29,499 nt of DNA from JBHJHK01 sp050330975 (GTDB lineage Bacteria > Pseudomonadota > Gammaproteobacteria > Competibacterales > Competibacteraceae). Made by a program: the position numbers and the translations under genes. The number at the start of each line of letters is the position of its first letter. Position 1 is the first letter of the stretch. The stretch is taken from the NCBI GenBank assembly GCA_050330975.1, contig JBHJHK010000104.1, forward strand, positions 1-29,499, written 5' to 3'. Below are positions 22,787-29,499 of this stretch, in pieces. Under the pieces are notes generated by a model, which saw only the letters and a program-made list of their open reading frames with translations, searched no databases and had not been told where the DNA came from.

Positions 22787-23581
22787 ATGTCCCTCCCCAT
22801 GCGGATGGCCAGCGCGAGCGCCGGCGTCGACCTGGCGCCGTTGAGCGTGCGGGGTCTGACGGTGGCCTACCAGCAAAAACCGGTGTTGTTCGACGTGGAC
22901 TTCACCGTCCCCGAGGGCCGCCTCACCGCCATTGTCGGCCCCAACGGCGCTGGCAAATCCACCCTCATCAAGGCGGTGTTGGGGCTAGTGCCCCGGCTGG
23001 CGGGCACGGTGACCGTCTACGGCGAGCCCCTGGCCAAACAGCGGCGTCTCATCGGCTACGTCCCCCAGCGCAACTCGGTGGACTGGGATTTCCCCACCAC
23101 GGCCCTAGACGTGGTGACCATGGGCCTCTACGGCGAGATCGGCTGGCTTCGACCCGTGCGTCACCGCCACCGGGAAAAGGCCATGACTTTCCTCGACCAA
23201 GTGGGGATGGCCGCCTTTGCCCATCGCCAAATCGGCCAGTTGTCCGGCGGTCAGCAACAGCGGGTGTTCTTGGCCCGGGCCTTGGCCCAGGAGGCCCAGC
23301 TGTACTTTATGGATGAGCCCTTCGCCGGGGTGGACGCCGCCACCGAAGGGGCCATCATCGCCGTGCTCCGCACCCTCAAAGACCAGGGCAAGGGGGTCGT
23401 GGTGGTTCACCACGACCTCCAGACCGTGGCCGACTACTTCGACCACGTGTTGATTCTCAACATGCGCCCCATCGCCGCTGGGCCCGTCTGTGAAGTGTTC
23501 ACCCCGGAAAACCTCCAACGGGCCTACGGCGGCCGGCTGGCGACCACGGAACTCCACGCCCTCCGCCGGGCCGGTGGGTGA
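22787..23581 (+). CDS. mntB: manganese ABC transporter, ATP-binding protein
   Basis: A 264-residue ATPase. It has Walker A GPNGAGKST, the Q-loop GYVPQRNSVDWDFPTTALDVV characteristic of Mn/Zn importers, signature LSGGQQQRV, Walker B LYFMDEPFAGVD and H-loop VVHHDL. It powers uptake through the two downstream permeases. The start is ATG at 22787, only 4 nt after the mntA stop, with GGAG inside the end of mntA. A short N-terminal extension (about 15 residues) precedes the usual start of homology at LSVRGLTVAY. It is equivalent to sitB/troB. Confidence 0.93.
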   Translation: MSLPMRMASASAGVDLAPLSVRGLTVAYQQKPVLFDVDFTVPEGRLTAIVGPNGAGKSTLIKAVLGLVPRLAGTVTVYGEPLAKQRRLIGYVPQRNSVDWDFPTTALDVVTMGLYGEIGWLRPVRHRHREKAMTFLDQVGMAAFAHRQIGQLSGGQQQRVFLARALAQEAQLYFMDEPFAGVDAATEGAIIAVLRTLKDQGKGVVVVHHDLQTVADYFDHVLILNMRPIAAGPVCEVFTPENLQRAYGGRLATTELHALRRAGG

Positions 23582-23610
23582 CGTGGGTGGGGGGTTGAGG
23601 GGCTAGCGCT

Positions 23611-24849
23611 TTGAACGAACTGTGGACCCTCCTCACCCTGCAAGGGGGTTACAACAGCGCCGTGGTGTGTAGCGGTGCGGCGTTGCTGGGGGCCGGCGGC
23701 GGCGTGGTGGGGAGTTTTGCCCTGCTGCGCAAGCGGGCCATGGTGAGCGACGCCGTGAGCCACGGGACATTGCCCGGGGTGACGGCGGCGTTTATCCTCG
23801 GCGCCCTTTTCTGGGGCGACGGCAAACAACTGTCGCTGCTGTTGCTGGGGGCGGGGGTCAGCGCCGCCTTGAGCGTGGTGTTGGTCCAGGCCATCGCCCG
23901 CCACACCCGCCTCCCCGAAGATGCCGCCATCGCCACGGTGTTGAGCGTGTTCTACGGTCTGGGTATGGTGCTGTTGAGTGCGATTCAGAGCATGCCCACC
24001 GGGGGCCAAGCCGGCCTAGAGGATTATTTGCTGGGCTCCACCGCTGGAATGTTGCGCAGCGAGGCCGAATTCATCGGCCTTGCGGCCTTGACCGTCACCG
24101 GGATAGCGGTGTTGTTCTTCAAAGAGTTTGGCCTATTGTGCTTCGATCCCGCCTACGCCGCCGCCAGGGGTTGGCGGGTGGCGGCCTTGGATCTATTCAT
24201 GTTGAGCCTCATGGTGGCCATCGTGGTCATCGGCCTCAAGACCGTGGGGCTGGTGTTGATCATCGCCATTGTAATCATTCCCCCCGTGGCGGCCCGGTTG
24301 TGGACCGAGCGTTTGCAGGCCATGGTGGTCATCGCCGCCGCCATCGGCGCCACCGGCGGCTACCTGGGGGCGGCTCTCTCGGCCACGGCACCCCGTCTGC
24401 CGTCGGGGGGGGTCATCGTCTTGACCCTGGCGGCGCTGTTTGTCGTCAGTCTCCTGGTGGCCCCGGCCCGGGGGTTGCTGGCCGCCACGGTGCGCCAGCT
24501 GCGCACCCGTTGGATCCTCGCGGAGCGCCAGGGGTTGTTGGCCTTGGCGGTCGGGCAACAGCCCACTACGGTCCTGGGGAAGTGGCTCCTGCGGGCCAAG
24601 GGCCACCTCGCCGGAGCGGGGCGGGCCACGGCCAAGGGGTTGGCCTGTGCTCGCCGCACCCGCCGCGACCAGGTTCTGTGGGACCGTCTGTGGCGCGACT
24701 ACCCCGAGGAAGCCCTGCGCCTGGAGGCCTTTGCCCTGGTGCCCATCGAGCGGGCCCTGCCCGCGGATCTGGTGGATCACCTAGAGCGTCGGGTGCGGGC
24801 CGATACCCCCGATTTGTTGGCCTCTGGGCCGTTACCCGCCGCGGGCTGA
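23611..24849 (+). CDS. mntC: manganese ABC transporter permease 1, with C-terminal cytoplasmic extension
   Basis: A 412-residue membrane protein. Residues 1-285 form the ABC-3 permease (FALLRKRAMVSDAVSHGTLPG near the start, GLVLIIAIVIIPPVAARL near the end). Typical members stop around 280-300 residues. Here about 120 more follow, charged and soluble. They include LAERQGLLALAV, a run of Lys/Arg-rich helix and DQVLWDRLWRDYPEEALRLE. Some Mnt/Tro permeases carry a regulator-like tail of this kind; here it is degenerate and its role is unknown. The start is TTG at 23611, 12 nt after a GAGG; no ATG or GTG suits better. Confidence 0.87.
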   Translation: MNELWTLLTLQGGYNSAVVCSGAALLGAGGGVVGSFALLRKRAMVSDAVSHGTLPGVTAAFILGALFWGDGKQLSLLLLGAGVSAALSVVLVQAIARHTRLPEDAAIATVLSVFYGLGMVLLSAIQSMPTGGQAGLEDYLLGSTAGMLRSEAEFIGLAALTVTGIAVLFFKEFGLLCFDPAYAAARGWRVAALDLFMLSLMVAIVVIGLKTVGLVLIIAIVIIPPVAARLWTERLQAMVVIAAAIGATGGYLGAALSATAPRLPSGGVIVLTLAALFVVSLLVAPARGLLAATVRQLRTRWILAERQGLLALAVGQQPTTVLGKWLLRAKGHLAGAGRATAKGLACARRTRRDQVLWDRLWRDYPEEALRLEAFALVPIERALPADLVDHLERRVRADTPDLLASGPLPAAG

Positions 24850-24864
24850 TGGGGAGTATCCACC

Positions 24865-25836
24865 GTGTACCTCGCCGAGTTTTTGCAGTTCGACTTGCCC
24901 GCCCTGGCGGTGGCAGTCCTAGCGGCTTTGTGTTGTGGTCTGCTGGGCAATTTTCTGGTGTTGCGCCGCCAGAGTCTCATCGGCGATGCCATCAGCCATG
25001 TGGTATTGCCGGGGATCGTGATGGGTTTTCTGCTCAGCGGCTCCACCGGCACTTGGCCCATGATGGCCGGGGCCGCCGGGGCGGCGGTGGTCGCCGTGGT
25101 GCTCATCGAGGTGGTGCGGCGGCTGGCCAAACTGGAAAGCGGAGCGGCCATGGGGGTGGTGTTCACCACCTTGTTCGCCCTGGGGGTGGTGTTACTGGAG
25201 CAAAGCGGCGCCCGGGATGTCCACATCGACGTGCAGCACTCATTGTATGGCAACATCGAGGGCACCGTGTGGCTCGGGGCCAGCCACTGGGGGGCCCTTG
25301 GGGATTGGGGGTTGTGGCAGCAACTGCCCGCCGCCATTCCAAGGCTTGCCGTGGTCACGTTGCTGGTGGTGGCGGTGATCGGGTTGTGCTTTAAAGAGCT
25401 CAAGCTGGTGACCTTTGACCCGGGGCTAGCCGACAGTTTGGGGTTGTCGTCCCGCTGGGTGGGTTTTGGCCTGGTGTGCCTCACCGCCATCGCCGCCGTG
25501 GCCGCCTTCGATGCCGTGGGGTCGATCTTGGTCATCGCCATGTTTATCTGCCCCGCCGCCACGGCTCGGATGCTCACCGACCACTTGGGGGTCCAGCTGT
25601 GGCTCAGCGCCCTGGCGGCGGTGTTGAGCGGGATGCTGGGTTATGTCTTGGCCGCCTTTGGCCCCGGCTGGCTGGGGTTTGATGTCGGTCTCAACGCCGC
25701 GGGGATGATCGCCGTGGTGGCGGGGCTGTTGCAGGCCGTGGCCATCGTTTTCGCCCCCCGCCATGGAGTGCTGGCCAGAGCCCTGCGCCGCCGGGCCCAC
25801 GCCGCCGCCCTGCCGGTATCTTCCTCGCCTCCTTGA
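24865..25836 (+). CDS. mntD: manganese ABC transporter permease 2
   Basis: A 323-residue ABC-3 permease with eight or so hydrophobic segments and the family signature near LGNFLVLRRQSLIGDAISHV. The late part FDAVGSILVIAMFICPAATA is the transporter-coupling region. It probably forms a heterodimeric channel with mntC, as in SitCD. The start is GTG at 24865, 15 nt past the mntC stop, after a weak GGGGAG. It ends 16 nt before the convergent modB gene, leaving only a short GC-rich hairpin between them. Confidence 0.9.
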   Translation: MYLAEFLQFDLPALAVAVLAALCCGLLGNFLVLRRQSLIGDAISHVVLPGIVMGFLLSGSTGTWPMMAGAAGAAVVAVVLIEVVRRLAKLESGAAMGVVFTTLFALGVVLLEQSGARDVHIDVQHSLYGNIEGTVWLGASHWGALGDWGLWQQLPAAIPRLAVVTLLVVAVIGLCFKELKLVTFDPGLADSLGLSSRWVGFGLVCLTAIAAVAAFDAVGSILVIAMFICPAATARMLTDHLGVQLWLSALAAVLSGMLGYVLAAFGPGWLGFDVGLNAAGMIAVVAGLLQAVAIVFAPRHGVLARALRRRAHAAALPVSSSPP

Positions 25837-25851
25837 GGGGCCCACGGCCCC
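25837..25851. terminator. GC-rich hairpin between convergent mntD and modB
   Basis: GGGGCC and GGCCCC pair perfectly around a CAC loop in the 16-nt gap between the two genes. There is no T-run on either side, so it is at best a pausing or Rho-assisted stop. Confidence 0.35.
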
Positions 25852-25852
25852 A

Positions 25853-26545
25853 TCACCCCCCGGCCACCCGCTTTGCCACCTGCCGGGCGATCACTTCAGA
25901 GAGCAGCAGCGCCGCCATGGCCACCACCACGGCGATCACCACCAACCGCGTGGCCATGGCCTCGCCCCCTGGTACTTGTAAAAAGGTATAGATGGCCGAG
26001 GGCAGGGTTTGGGTCTGGCCGGGGATGTTAGAGACAAAGGTGATGGTGGCGCCGAATTCCCCCATGGCCTTGGCAAAGGCCAGGATGGCGCCGGCGACGA
26101 TGCCGGGTCCCATGAGGGGCAGGGTGACGCTGATAAAGACCCAAGGGCCCGACGCCCCCAAGGTGGCACTGGCCTGTTCGAGCTTGGGATCCACCGCCTC
26201 GATGGACAGTCGGATGGCCCGGACCATGAGGGGGAATGCCATGATCCCCGCCGCCAACGCCGCCCCCGTCCAGCGAAAGGCGAAGACGATGCCCACCTCC
26301 TGGAGGAGGCTACCCACAGGCCCCTGGGGACCAAAGGTCAACAGCAGTAGATAACCCGTGACCACCGGGGGCAGGATCAAGGGGAGGTGGACGATGCCGT
26401 TGAGCAGTTGCCGGCCGGGGAAACGCCAGCGCGCCAGGGCGTAGGCCACCAAAATTCCCACCGGCAAACTGGCCAAGGTGGCCCACAATGACACCCACAG
26501 GGAGAGGGTGACCGCTTGCCAGGCATCAACGCTCAGCCACCCCAT
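25853..26545 (-). CDS. modB: molybdate ABC transporter permease
   Basis: A 230-residue membrane protein of the ABC-2-type importer fold with five or six hydrophobic segments. The EAA loop region reads SATLGASGPWVFISVTLPLM. It is followed by ALAFAKAMGEFGATITF, then NIPGQTQTLPSAIYTFLQVPG, which are diagnostic of ModB. It passes molybdate (or tungstate) from ModA to the cytoplasm. The start is ATG at 26545, 6 nt after the modA stop, so the two are one transcript. The ATPase gene modC is not downstream but lies divergently upstream of modA. Confidence 0.94.
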   Translation of the reverse strand: MGWLSVDAWQAVTLSLWVSLWATLASLPVGILVAYALARWRFPGRQLLNGIVHLPLILPPVVTGYLLLLTFGPQGPVGSLLQEVGIVFAFRWTGAALAAGIMAFPLMVRAIRLSIEAVDPKLEQASATLGASGPWVFISVTLPLMGPGIVAGAILAFAKAMGEFGATITFVSNIPGQTQTLPSAIYTFLQVPGGEAMATRLVVIAVVVAMAALLLSEVIARQVAKRVAGG

Positions 26546-26551
26546 GGCGCC

Positions 26552-27343
26552 TCACTCGGCGATGATGGCAAAGCCCTGGCGGGCAAAGGCCTCCCGCGCC
26601 CCAGGGCCGCGGAGATAGACCAAAAACTGGTCGGTGAGGGGATTGGCCCTGGTGGCCACCGCCGCGGCGGGATAGACGATGGGGGGGTGGGTATTGGCGG
26701 GGAAGGTGCCGAGGACGGTGACGTTAGCGGCGGCGACGGCGTCGGTGGCATAGACGATGCCCAAGGGCGTCGCGCCCCTGGCCACTAGGGTCAAAGCGGC
26801 GCGGACGTTGTCCACCTGGGCGACCCTGGGGGCGATAGCTGGCCAAAGGCCCAAGGATTCCAAGGCCGCCTTGCCGTAGATGCCCGCTGGCACCGCGTCC
26901 ACCAGGGCCATGGCCAGGCGGCCCTGGCCGAGGAGGCCCAAGAGGTCCAAGTCGGGTCCAACGGCCACGGGTGGCCGGTTTGGGCCGTGGGCGATGAGCA
27001 CCAGGGTATTCTCCAGGAGATCAAAGCGGGTTTGGGGGTCGATGAGCCCCCCACGTTCTAGGACATCCATCCAATCCGGATTGGCCGAGACAAAGACATC
27101 CGCCGGCGCCCCCTGCTGGATCTGGCGGGCCAGGACCGACGAGCCGGCGAGGGACACAACGGCCCGCCGGCCGGTTTCCGCGGCAAACCGGCCGGCGATT
27201 TCATCCATGGCGTTCTTGGTGCTGGCCGCGGCGAAAATCAGTACGGCATCTCCGTTGGCGATGGCACGGGGACCTATGGAGCCACCGAGCACTAGGCTGG
27301 CGACAAGCCCCGACAGGCGGCGACGGCTGAATTCCAACGGCAC
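26552..27343 (-). CDS. modA: periplasmic molybdate-binding protein
   Basis: A 263-residue binding protein. The start is taken as GTG at 27343 behind GGGGAGAG because a signal peptide (LSGLVASLVLGGSIGPRAIA) follows; the longer open frame to 27448 would bury it. Mature hallmarks are LIFAAASTKNAMDEIAGRF, VVSLAGSSVLARQIQQGAPA, DVFVSANPDWMD, and GIYGKAALESLGLW. The Ser residues in AAAS and AGSS bind the oxyanion. It forms the ModABC importer with modB and the divergent modC. It is likely controlled by molybdate or a shared regulator, but no ModE-type site was recognised in the intergenic region. Confidence 0.93.
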   Translation of the reverse strand: MPLEFSRRRLSGLVASLVLGGSIGPRAIANGDAVLIFAAASTKNAMDEIAGRFAAETGRRAVVSLAGSSVLARQIQQGAPADVFVSANPDWMDVLERGGLIDPQTRFDLLENTLVLIAHGPNRPPVAVGPDLDLLGLLGQGRLAMALVDAVPAGIYGKAALESLGLWPAIAPRVAQVDNVRAALTLVARGATPLGIVYATDAVAAANVTVLGTFPANTHPPIVYPAAAVATRANPLTDQFLVYLRGPGAREAFARQGFAIIAE

Positions 27344-27376
27344 GGTGGGACACTCTCCCCTGGGCGGTGGGTTTTG

Positions 27377-27400
27377 TGGGAAATCTCCCAGACTTTCCCA
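27377..27400. promoter_or_regulatory. inverted repeat in the modA-modC divergent spacer
   Basis: TGGGAAA (27377-27383) and TTTCCCA (27394-27400) form perfect 7-bp arms with a 10-nt centre, located 34 nt upstream of the modA GTG and about 130 nt upstream of modC. It may be an operator serving both directions. It does not match a ModE box that I recognise. Confidence 0.45.
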
Positions 27401-27528
27401 TAGCGGCAAGATAGCCGGTTCACTGCCCGAGTCACAAGTTTTCCCCAAGATCCACCGCCGACGCTACCATGGCTCCGCCGAGGTCCCTGGCAAAACGCTC
27501 GGGGGGACGATACTGGAGGGTGCTACGG

Positions 27529-28638
27529 GTGCTGGATGTGAGGGTCGAGGGACAGGTGGGGCGCTTTGCCCTAGAGGTGGCTTTTCAAAGCGCCGGGGGA
27601 GTGACGGCGTTGTTTGGCCACTCGGGGGCTGGCAAGTCCACGGTGATCAATATGATTGCCGGGTTGGTGCGGCCCAAGGCCGGGCGGATCCTCGTCGCCG
27701 GCCGCACCCTATTCGACAACACCCAAGGCGTCGATGTCCCGGTCCATCGGCGGCGCATGGGCTATGTGTTTCAAGAGAGCCGGCTGTTCCCCCACCTGTC
27801 GGTGGCGGGCAATTTGAATTACGGGCGGCGCTGGGCGCGGCCGCGGCCCAGCCGCCGGCGCTTCGACGAGGTGGTGAAGCTCTTGGGCCTAGAGGGGCTG
27901 CTGGCCCGCCGGCCGCGCCACCTGTCCGGCGGGGAAAAACAACGGGTAGCCATCGGTCGGGCGTTGTTGAGTGAACCCAGCCTACTCCTCATGGATGAAC
28001 CCTTGGCTTCCCTGGACGGCCCGCGCAAGGCCGAGATCCTCCCCTACCTCCAGCGTCTGTGCGCCGAGACCCAGCTACCCGTGGTCTATGTCAGCCACGC
28101 CATCGACGAAGTGATCCAGCTGGCACAAACCCTGGTGGTGTTGTCCGAGGGGCGGGTGCGGGCCGTGGGCACGGTGGAAAGCGTCATGGCTCGCTTGGAC
28201 TTGCGACCTCTCACTGGTCGCTTCGAGGCCGGGGCCGTGTTGGTGGGGCGGGTGGTGGAGCACGACTTGGACTATGCCCTCACCACCGTCGCCTTGGGGG
28301 GGCAGAGCCTGCGTCTGCCCCAGGTGGATTTGCCCAGGGGTGCTGCTGTGCGGGTGCGCATCAGGGGCCGCGACGTCTCTTTGAGTCGTCGGATACCCCA
28401 AGAGAGCAGTATCCTCAACCTCCTCAAGGGTATCGTCGTCGAGGTGCAACCCGAAGCTGGAGCCTTTGCCGAGGTCAACCTCCAAGTGGAGGGCCAATGG
28501 CTCAACGCCCGCTTGACCCGCTTGGCGGTGGACCGCCTGGGTTTGGAGGTCGGCGAAGCCATCTACGCCCAAATCAAGGCTGTGGCCTTGGATCGGGTGG
28601 TGCGGGAGCGGGAAGAACAAGCCGCTGGCGAGCCCTGA
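27529..28638 (+). CDS. modC: molybdate ABC transporter ATP-binding protein
   Basis: A 369-residue ATPase. It has Walker A GHSGAGKST, Q-loop MGYVFQESRLFPHLSVAGNL (typical of ModC), signature LSGGEKQRVAIGRAL, Walker B LLLMDEPLASLD and H-loop YVSHA. A C-terminal Mop/TOBE domain (about 300-365) with SRRIPQESSILNLLKGIV binds the oxyanion and gives feedback control. The start is placed at GTG 27529, 9 nt after GGAGG, where homology to known ModC begins; an ATG at 27469 without SD is an alternative. It is transcribed away from modAB, an unusual split of a normally collinear operon. Confidence 0.92.
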   Translation: MLDVRVEGQVGRFALEVAFQSAGGVTALFGHSGAGKSTVINMIAGLVRPKAGRILVAGRTLFDNTQGVDVPVHRRRMGYVFQESRLFPHLSVAGNLNYGRRWARPRPSRRRFDEVVKLLGLEGLLARRPRHLSGGEKQRVAIGRALLSEPSLLLMDEPLASLDGPRKAEILPYLQRLCAETQLPVVYVSHAIDEVIQLAQTLVVLSEGRVRAVGTVESVMARLDLRPLTGRFEAGAVLVGRVVEHDLDYALTTVALGGQSLRLPQVDLPRGAAVRVRIRGRDVSLSRRIPQESSILNLLKGIVVEVQPEAGAFAEVNLQVEGQWLNARLTRLAVDRLGLEVGEAIYAQIKAVALDRVVREREEQAAGEP

Positions 28639-28932
28639 GGGCCAGTTGGCCGGCGAGCCCTCCTGGGCTTTGAGAAATCTATGGGCGTTCCATGGGCTTT
28701 ACAGCCACCGGTGGCGGTGGCGGTTGCCCAGAGATGGCTCATAGGCTGATCCCATGGCGAGCCTTTGGAGTGAACCATGGGGATGAATCAAATAATATTT
28801 TGAATAGATTGAGTTTTTTGTTTTTGGCATGACTCTTGTTACTACCTGACCAACCCGGGTGGATAGCCCCATGAGCCACCACCTCAGCAGCGATTAGATG
28901 ACCACTGCGTCAGTGACTAGGGAGATGCCTCA
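28639..28932. other. 294-nt intergenic region after modC
   Basis: Contains GAGGGC/GCCCTC arms close to the modC stop (28637-28642 and 28657-28662) without a following T-run, and a 10-bp direct repeat GGCGAGCCCT (28627, 28652). An AT-rich stretch (28790-28830) precedes the next gene and is the likeliest promoter area. No gene is evident. Confidence 0.5.
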
Positions 28933-29241
28933 ATGAATGCCAATGTGAATGCCAATGTCGCCATGAACACCGAGGTCCAAGGGGAACCCCTGGAGCCGAC
29001 GGTGTTTGTCCAGCGCGCTGACGTCGCCATTGCCCAGGACGCTTTTCCCAAGCCCCTGGTCAGTGACGATGAGTTTCGCGACCGATTGGTAGTCCAGGCC
29101 TACCGGCGCCTGGAAAAGCGCTTGAGCCGTGCCTCCTCCAGCGATGCTGAGGTCGCCGCCGCCATCAACCACTATCGTCGGGTGGTGGCGGGGCTGCTGG
29201 GCCCCGACGCCCTGCGGGGCGCCAACTGTCGCGCCCACTGA
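28933..29241 (+). CDS. small soluble protein of unknown function
   Basis: A 102-residue ORF, ATG at 28933 with GGGAG about 9 nt upstream, which supports real expression. The first 16 residues are an Asn/Ala/Val-rich stutter coded by near-repeat DNA (AATGCCAATGT). Residues about 43-90 form a charged amphipathic helical part (DEFRDRLVVQAYRRLEKRL, then EVAAAINHYRRVVAGLLGP). There is no signal peptide, no membrane segment and one Cys near the C-terminus. I do not recognise a family. It stands alone, followed by repeat-rich non-coding DNA. Confidence 0.65.
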   Translation: MNANVNANVAMNTEVQGEPLEPTVFVQRADVAIAQDAFPKPLVSDDEFRDRLVVQAYRRLEKRLSRASSSDAEVAAAINHYRRVVAGLLGPDALRGANCRAH

Positions 29242-29365
29242 GGATTGTGCCTGCCCACTCCCCAGCACTTGTCGCAGTTCCCCCGGCCCAGGCCCGCCGT
29301 CTCTAGTGGGTCGATGGCGGCGGCGGGGGTATTTCACGCTCCTCCCGTGGCCTTGCCGCCCAAGG

Positions 29366-29456
29366 CCCTTATCGCTCAACACTCTCCTGGGCTGTCAAGG
29401 ACCTGATTGCCGCCGAGGCCCTGGTCAACCCTTATCGCTCAACACTCTCCTGGGCT
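29366..29456. repeat. two 28-bp perfect direct repeats, 35 bp apart
   Basis: The same 28-bp sequence, beginning CCCTTATCGCTCAACAC and ending CTGGGCT, occurs at 29366-29393 and 29429-29456, giving a 63-bp period. It has no internal dyad. The 258 nt after the last gene (29242-29499) otherwise show no coding signal that I trust. Confidence 0.9.
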
Positions 29457-29459
29457 CCG

Positions 29460-29499
29460 CCCATAGAGCCCCACCCATAGTGCCCCGCCCATAGTGCCC
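29460..29499. repeat. 14-bp tandem repeat running off the window edge
   Basis: Units CCCATAGAGCCCCA (29460), CCCATAGTGCCCCG (29474) and a third starting CCCATAGTGCCC (29488) are head to tail, and the array continues past the end of the window. Confidence 0.85.

Noticed and set aside
21889..22800. 303-codon frame antisense to mntA
   Set aside because: Mirrors the mntA coding sequence and has no domain or credible start signal.
24138..25394. 418-codon open frame overlapping both Mn permeases
   Set aside because: Gly/Arg/His-rich translation with no domain, spanning two clear membrane-protein genes in another frame; a composition artefact.
29366..29456. CRISPR array
   Set aside because: Only two repeats and one spacer are visible, the repeat has no dyad, no cas genes are present and a different tandem repeat begins directly after.

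Overview
This is a GC-rich bacterial chromosomal window, most likely from a gammaproteobacterium. That reading rests on a MucD-like HtrA, a Zrg-type zinc operon, subclass I ferredoxin-NADP reductase, PCuAC and modABC; it is an inference from gene content, with no rRNA or tRNA here to confirm it. Starts are often GTG or TTG, and the main genes have visible Shine-Dalgarno (SD) sites.

Left part (1-5.8 kb). The window opens inside the 3' end of an IS200/IS605-type transposase, followed by a DUF697 membrane protein. Next come three tandem, nearly identical 30-codon genes for small cationic peptides (1124-1584, minus strand). Each has its own SD, and the group ends at a textbook intrinsic terminator. 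They lie downstream of, and on the same strand as, an OmpR-type response regulator/histidine kinase pair. That pair is divergent from a periplasmic HtrA protease, and a perfect 14-bp tandem repeat (possible regulator site) sits in the shared spacer. The peptide family is the most novel-looking item in the window.

Middle-left (5.8-11.9 kb). Here are a frameshifted M20 deacylase, an HxlR regulator, a secreted protein with three 137-residue repeats plus a DUF4082-like domain, an isolated SctJ-like lipoprotein (type III secretion inner ring) and a ring-cleaving dioxygenase of the VOC fold.

Middle (12-19.7 kb, all minus strand). A seven-gene run resembles the zinc-linked zrg operons: DUF2946-like protein, His-rich ZrgA, ABC ATPase, FtsX-type permease, DUF3299 protein, rhodanese and methyltransferase. 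A possible type III rod/needle-like protein, fpr and a CobW GTPase follow. CobW is preceded by a clear cobalamin riboswitch.

Right part (19.7-29.5 kb). This holds DUF1636 and PCuAC copper-chaperone genes, then mntR divergent from a four-gene manganese ABC transporter with well-formed promoters and operator-like half sites. modAB and a divergent modC for molybdate follow, then a small unknown protein. The last stretch is repeat-rich and non-coding.

Overall, roughly 12.6-28.6 kb is a metal-handling neighbourhood (Zn, Co/B12, Cu, Mn, Mo), while the left third is envelope stress, peptides and secreted proteins.
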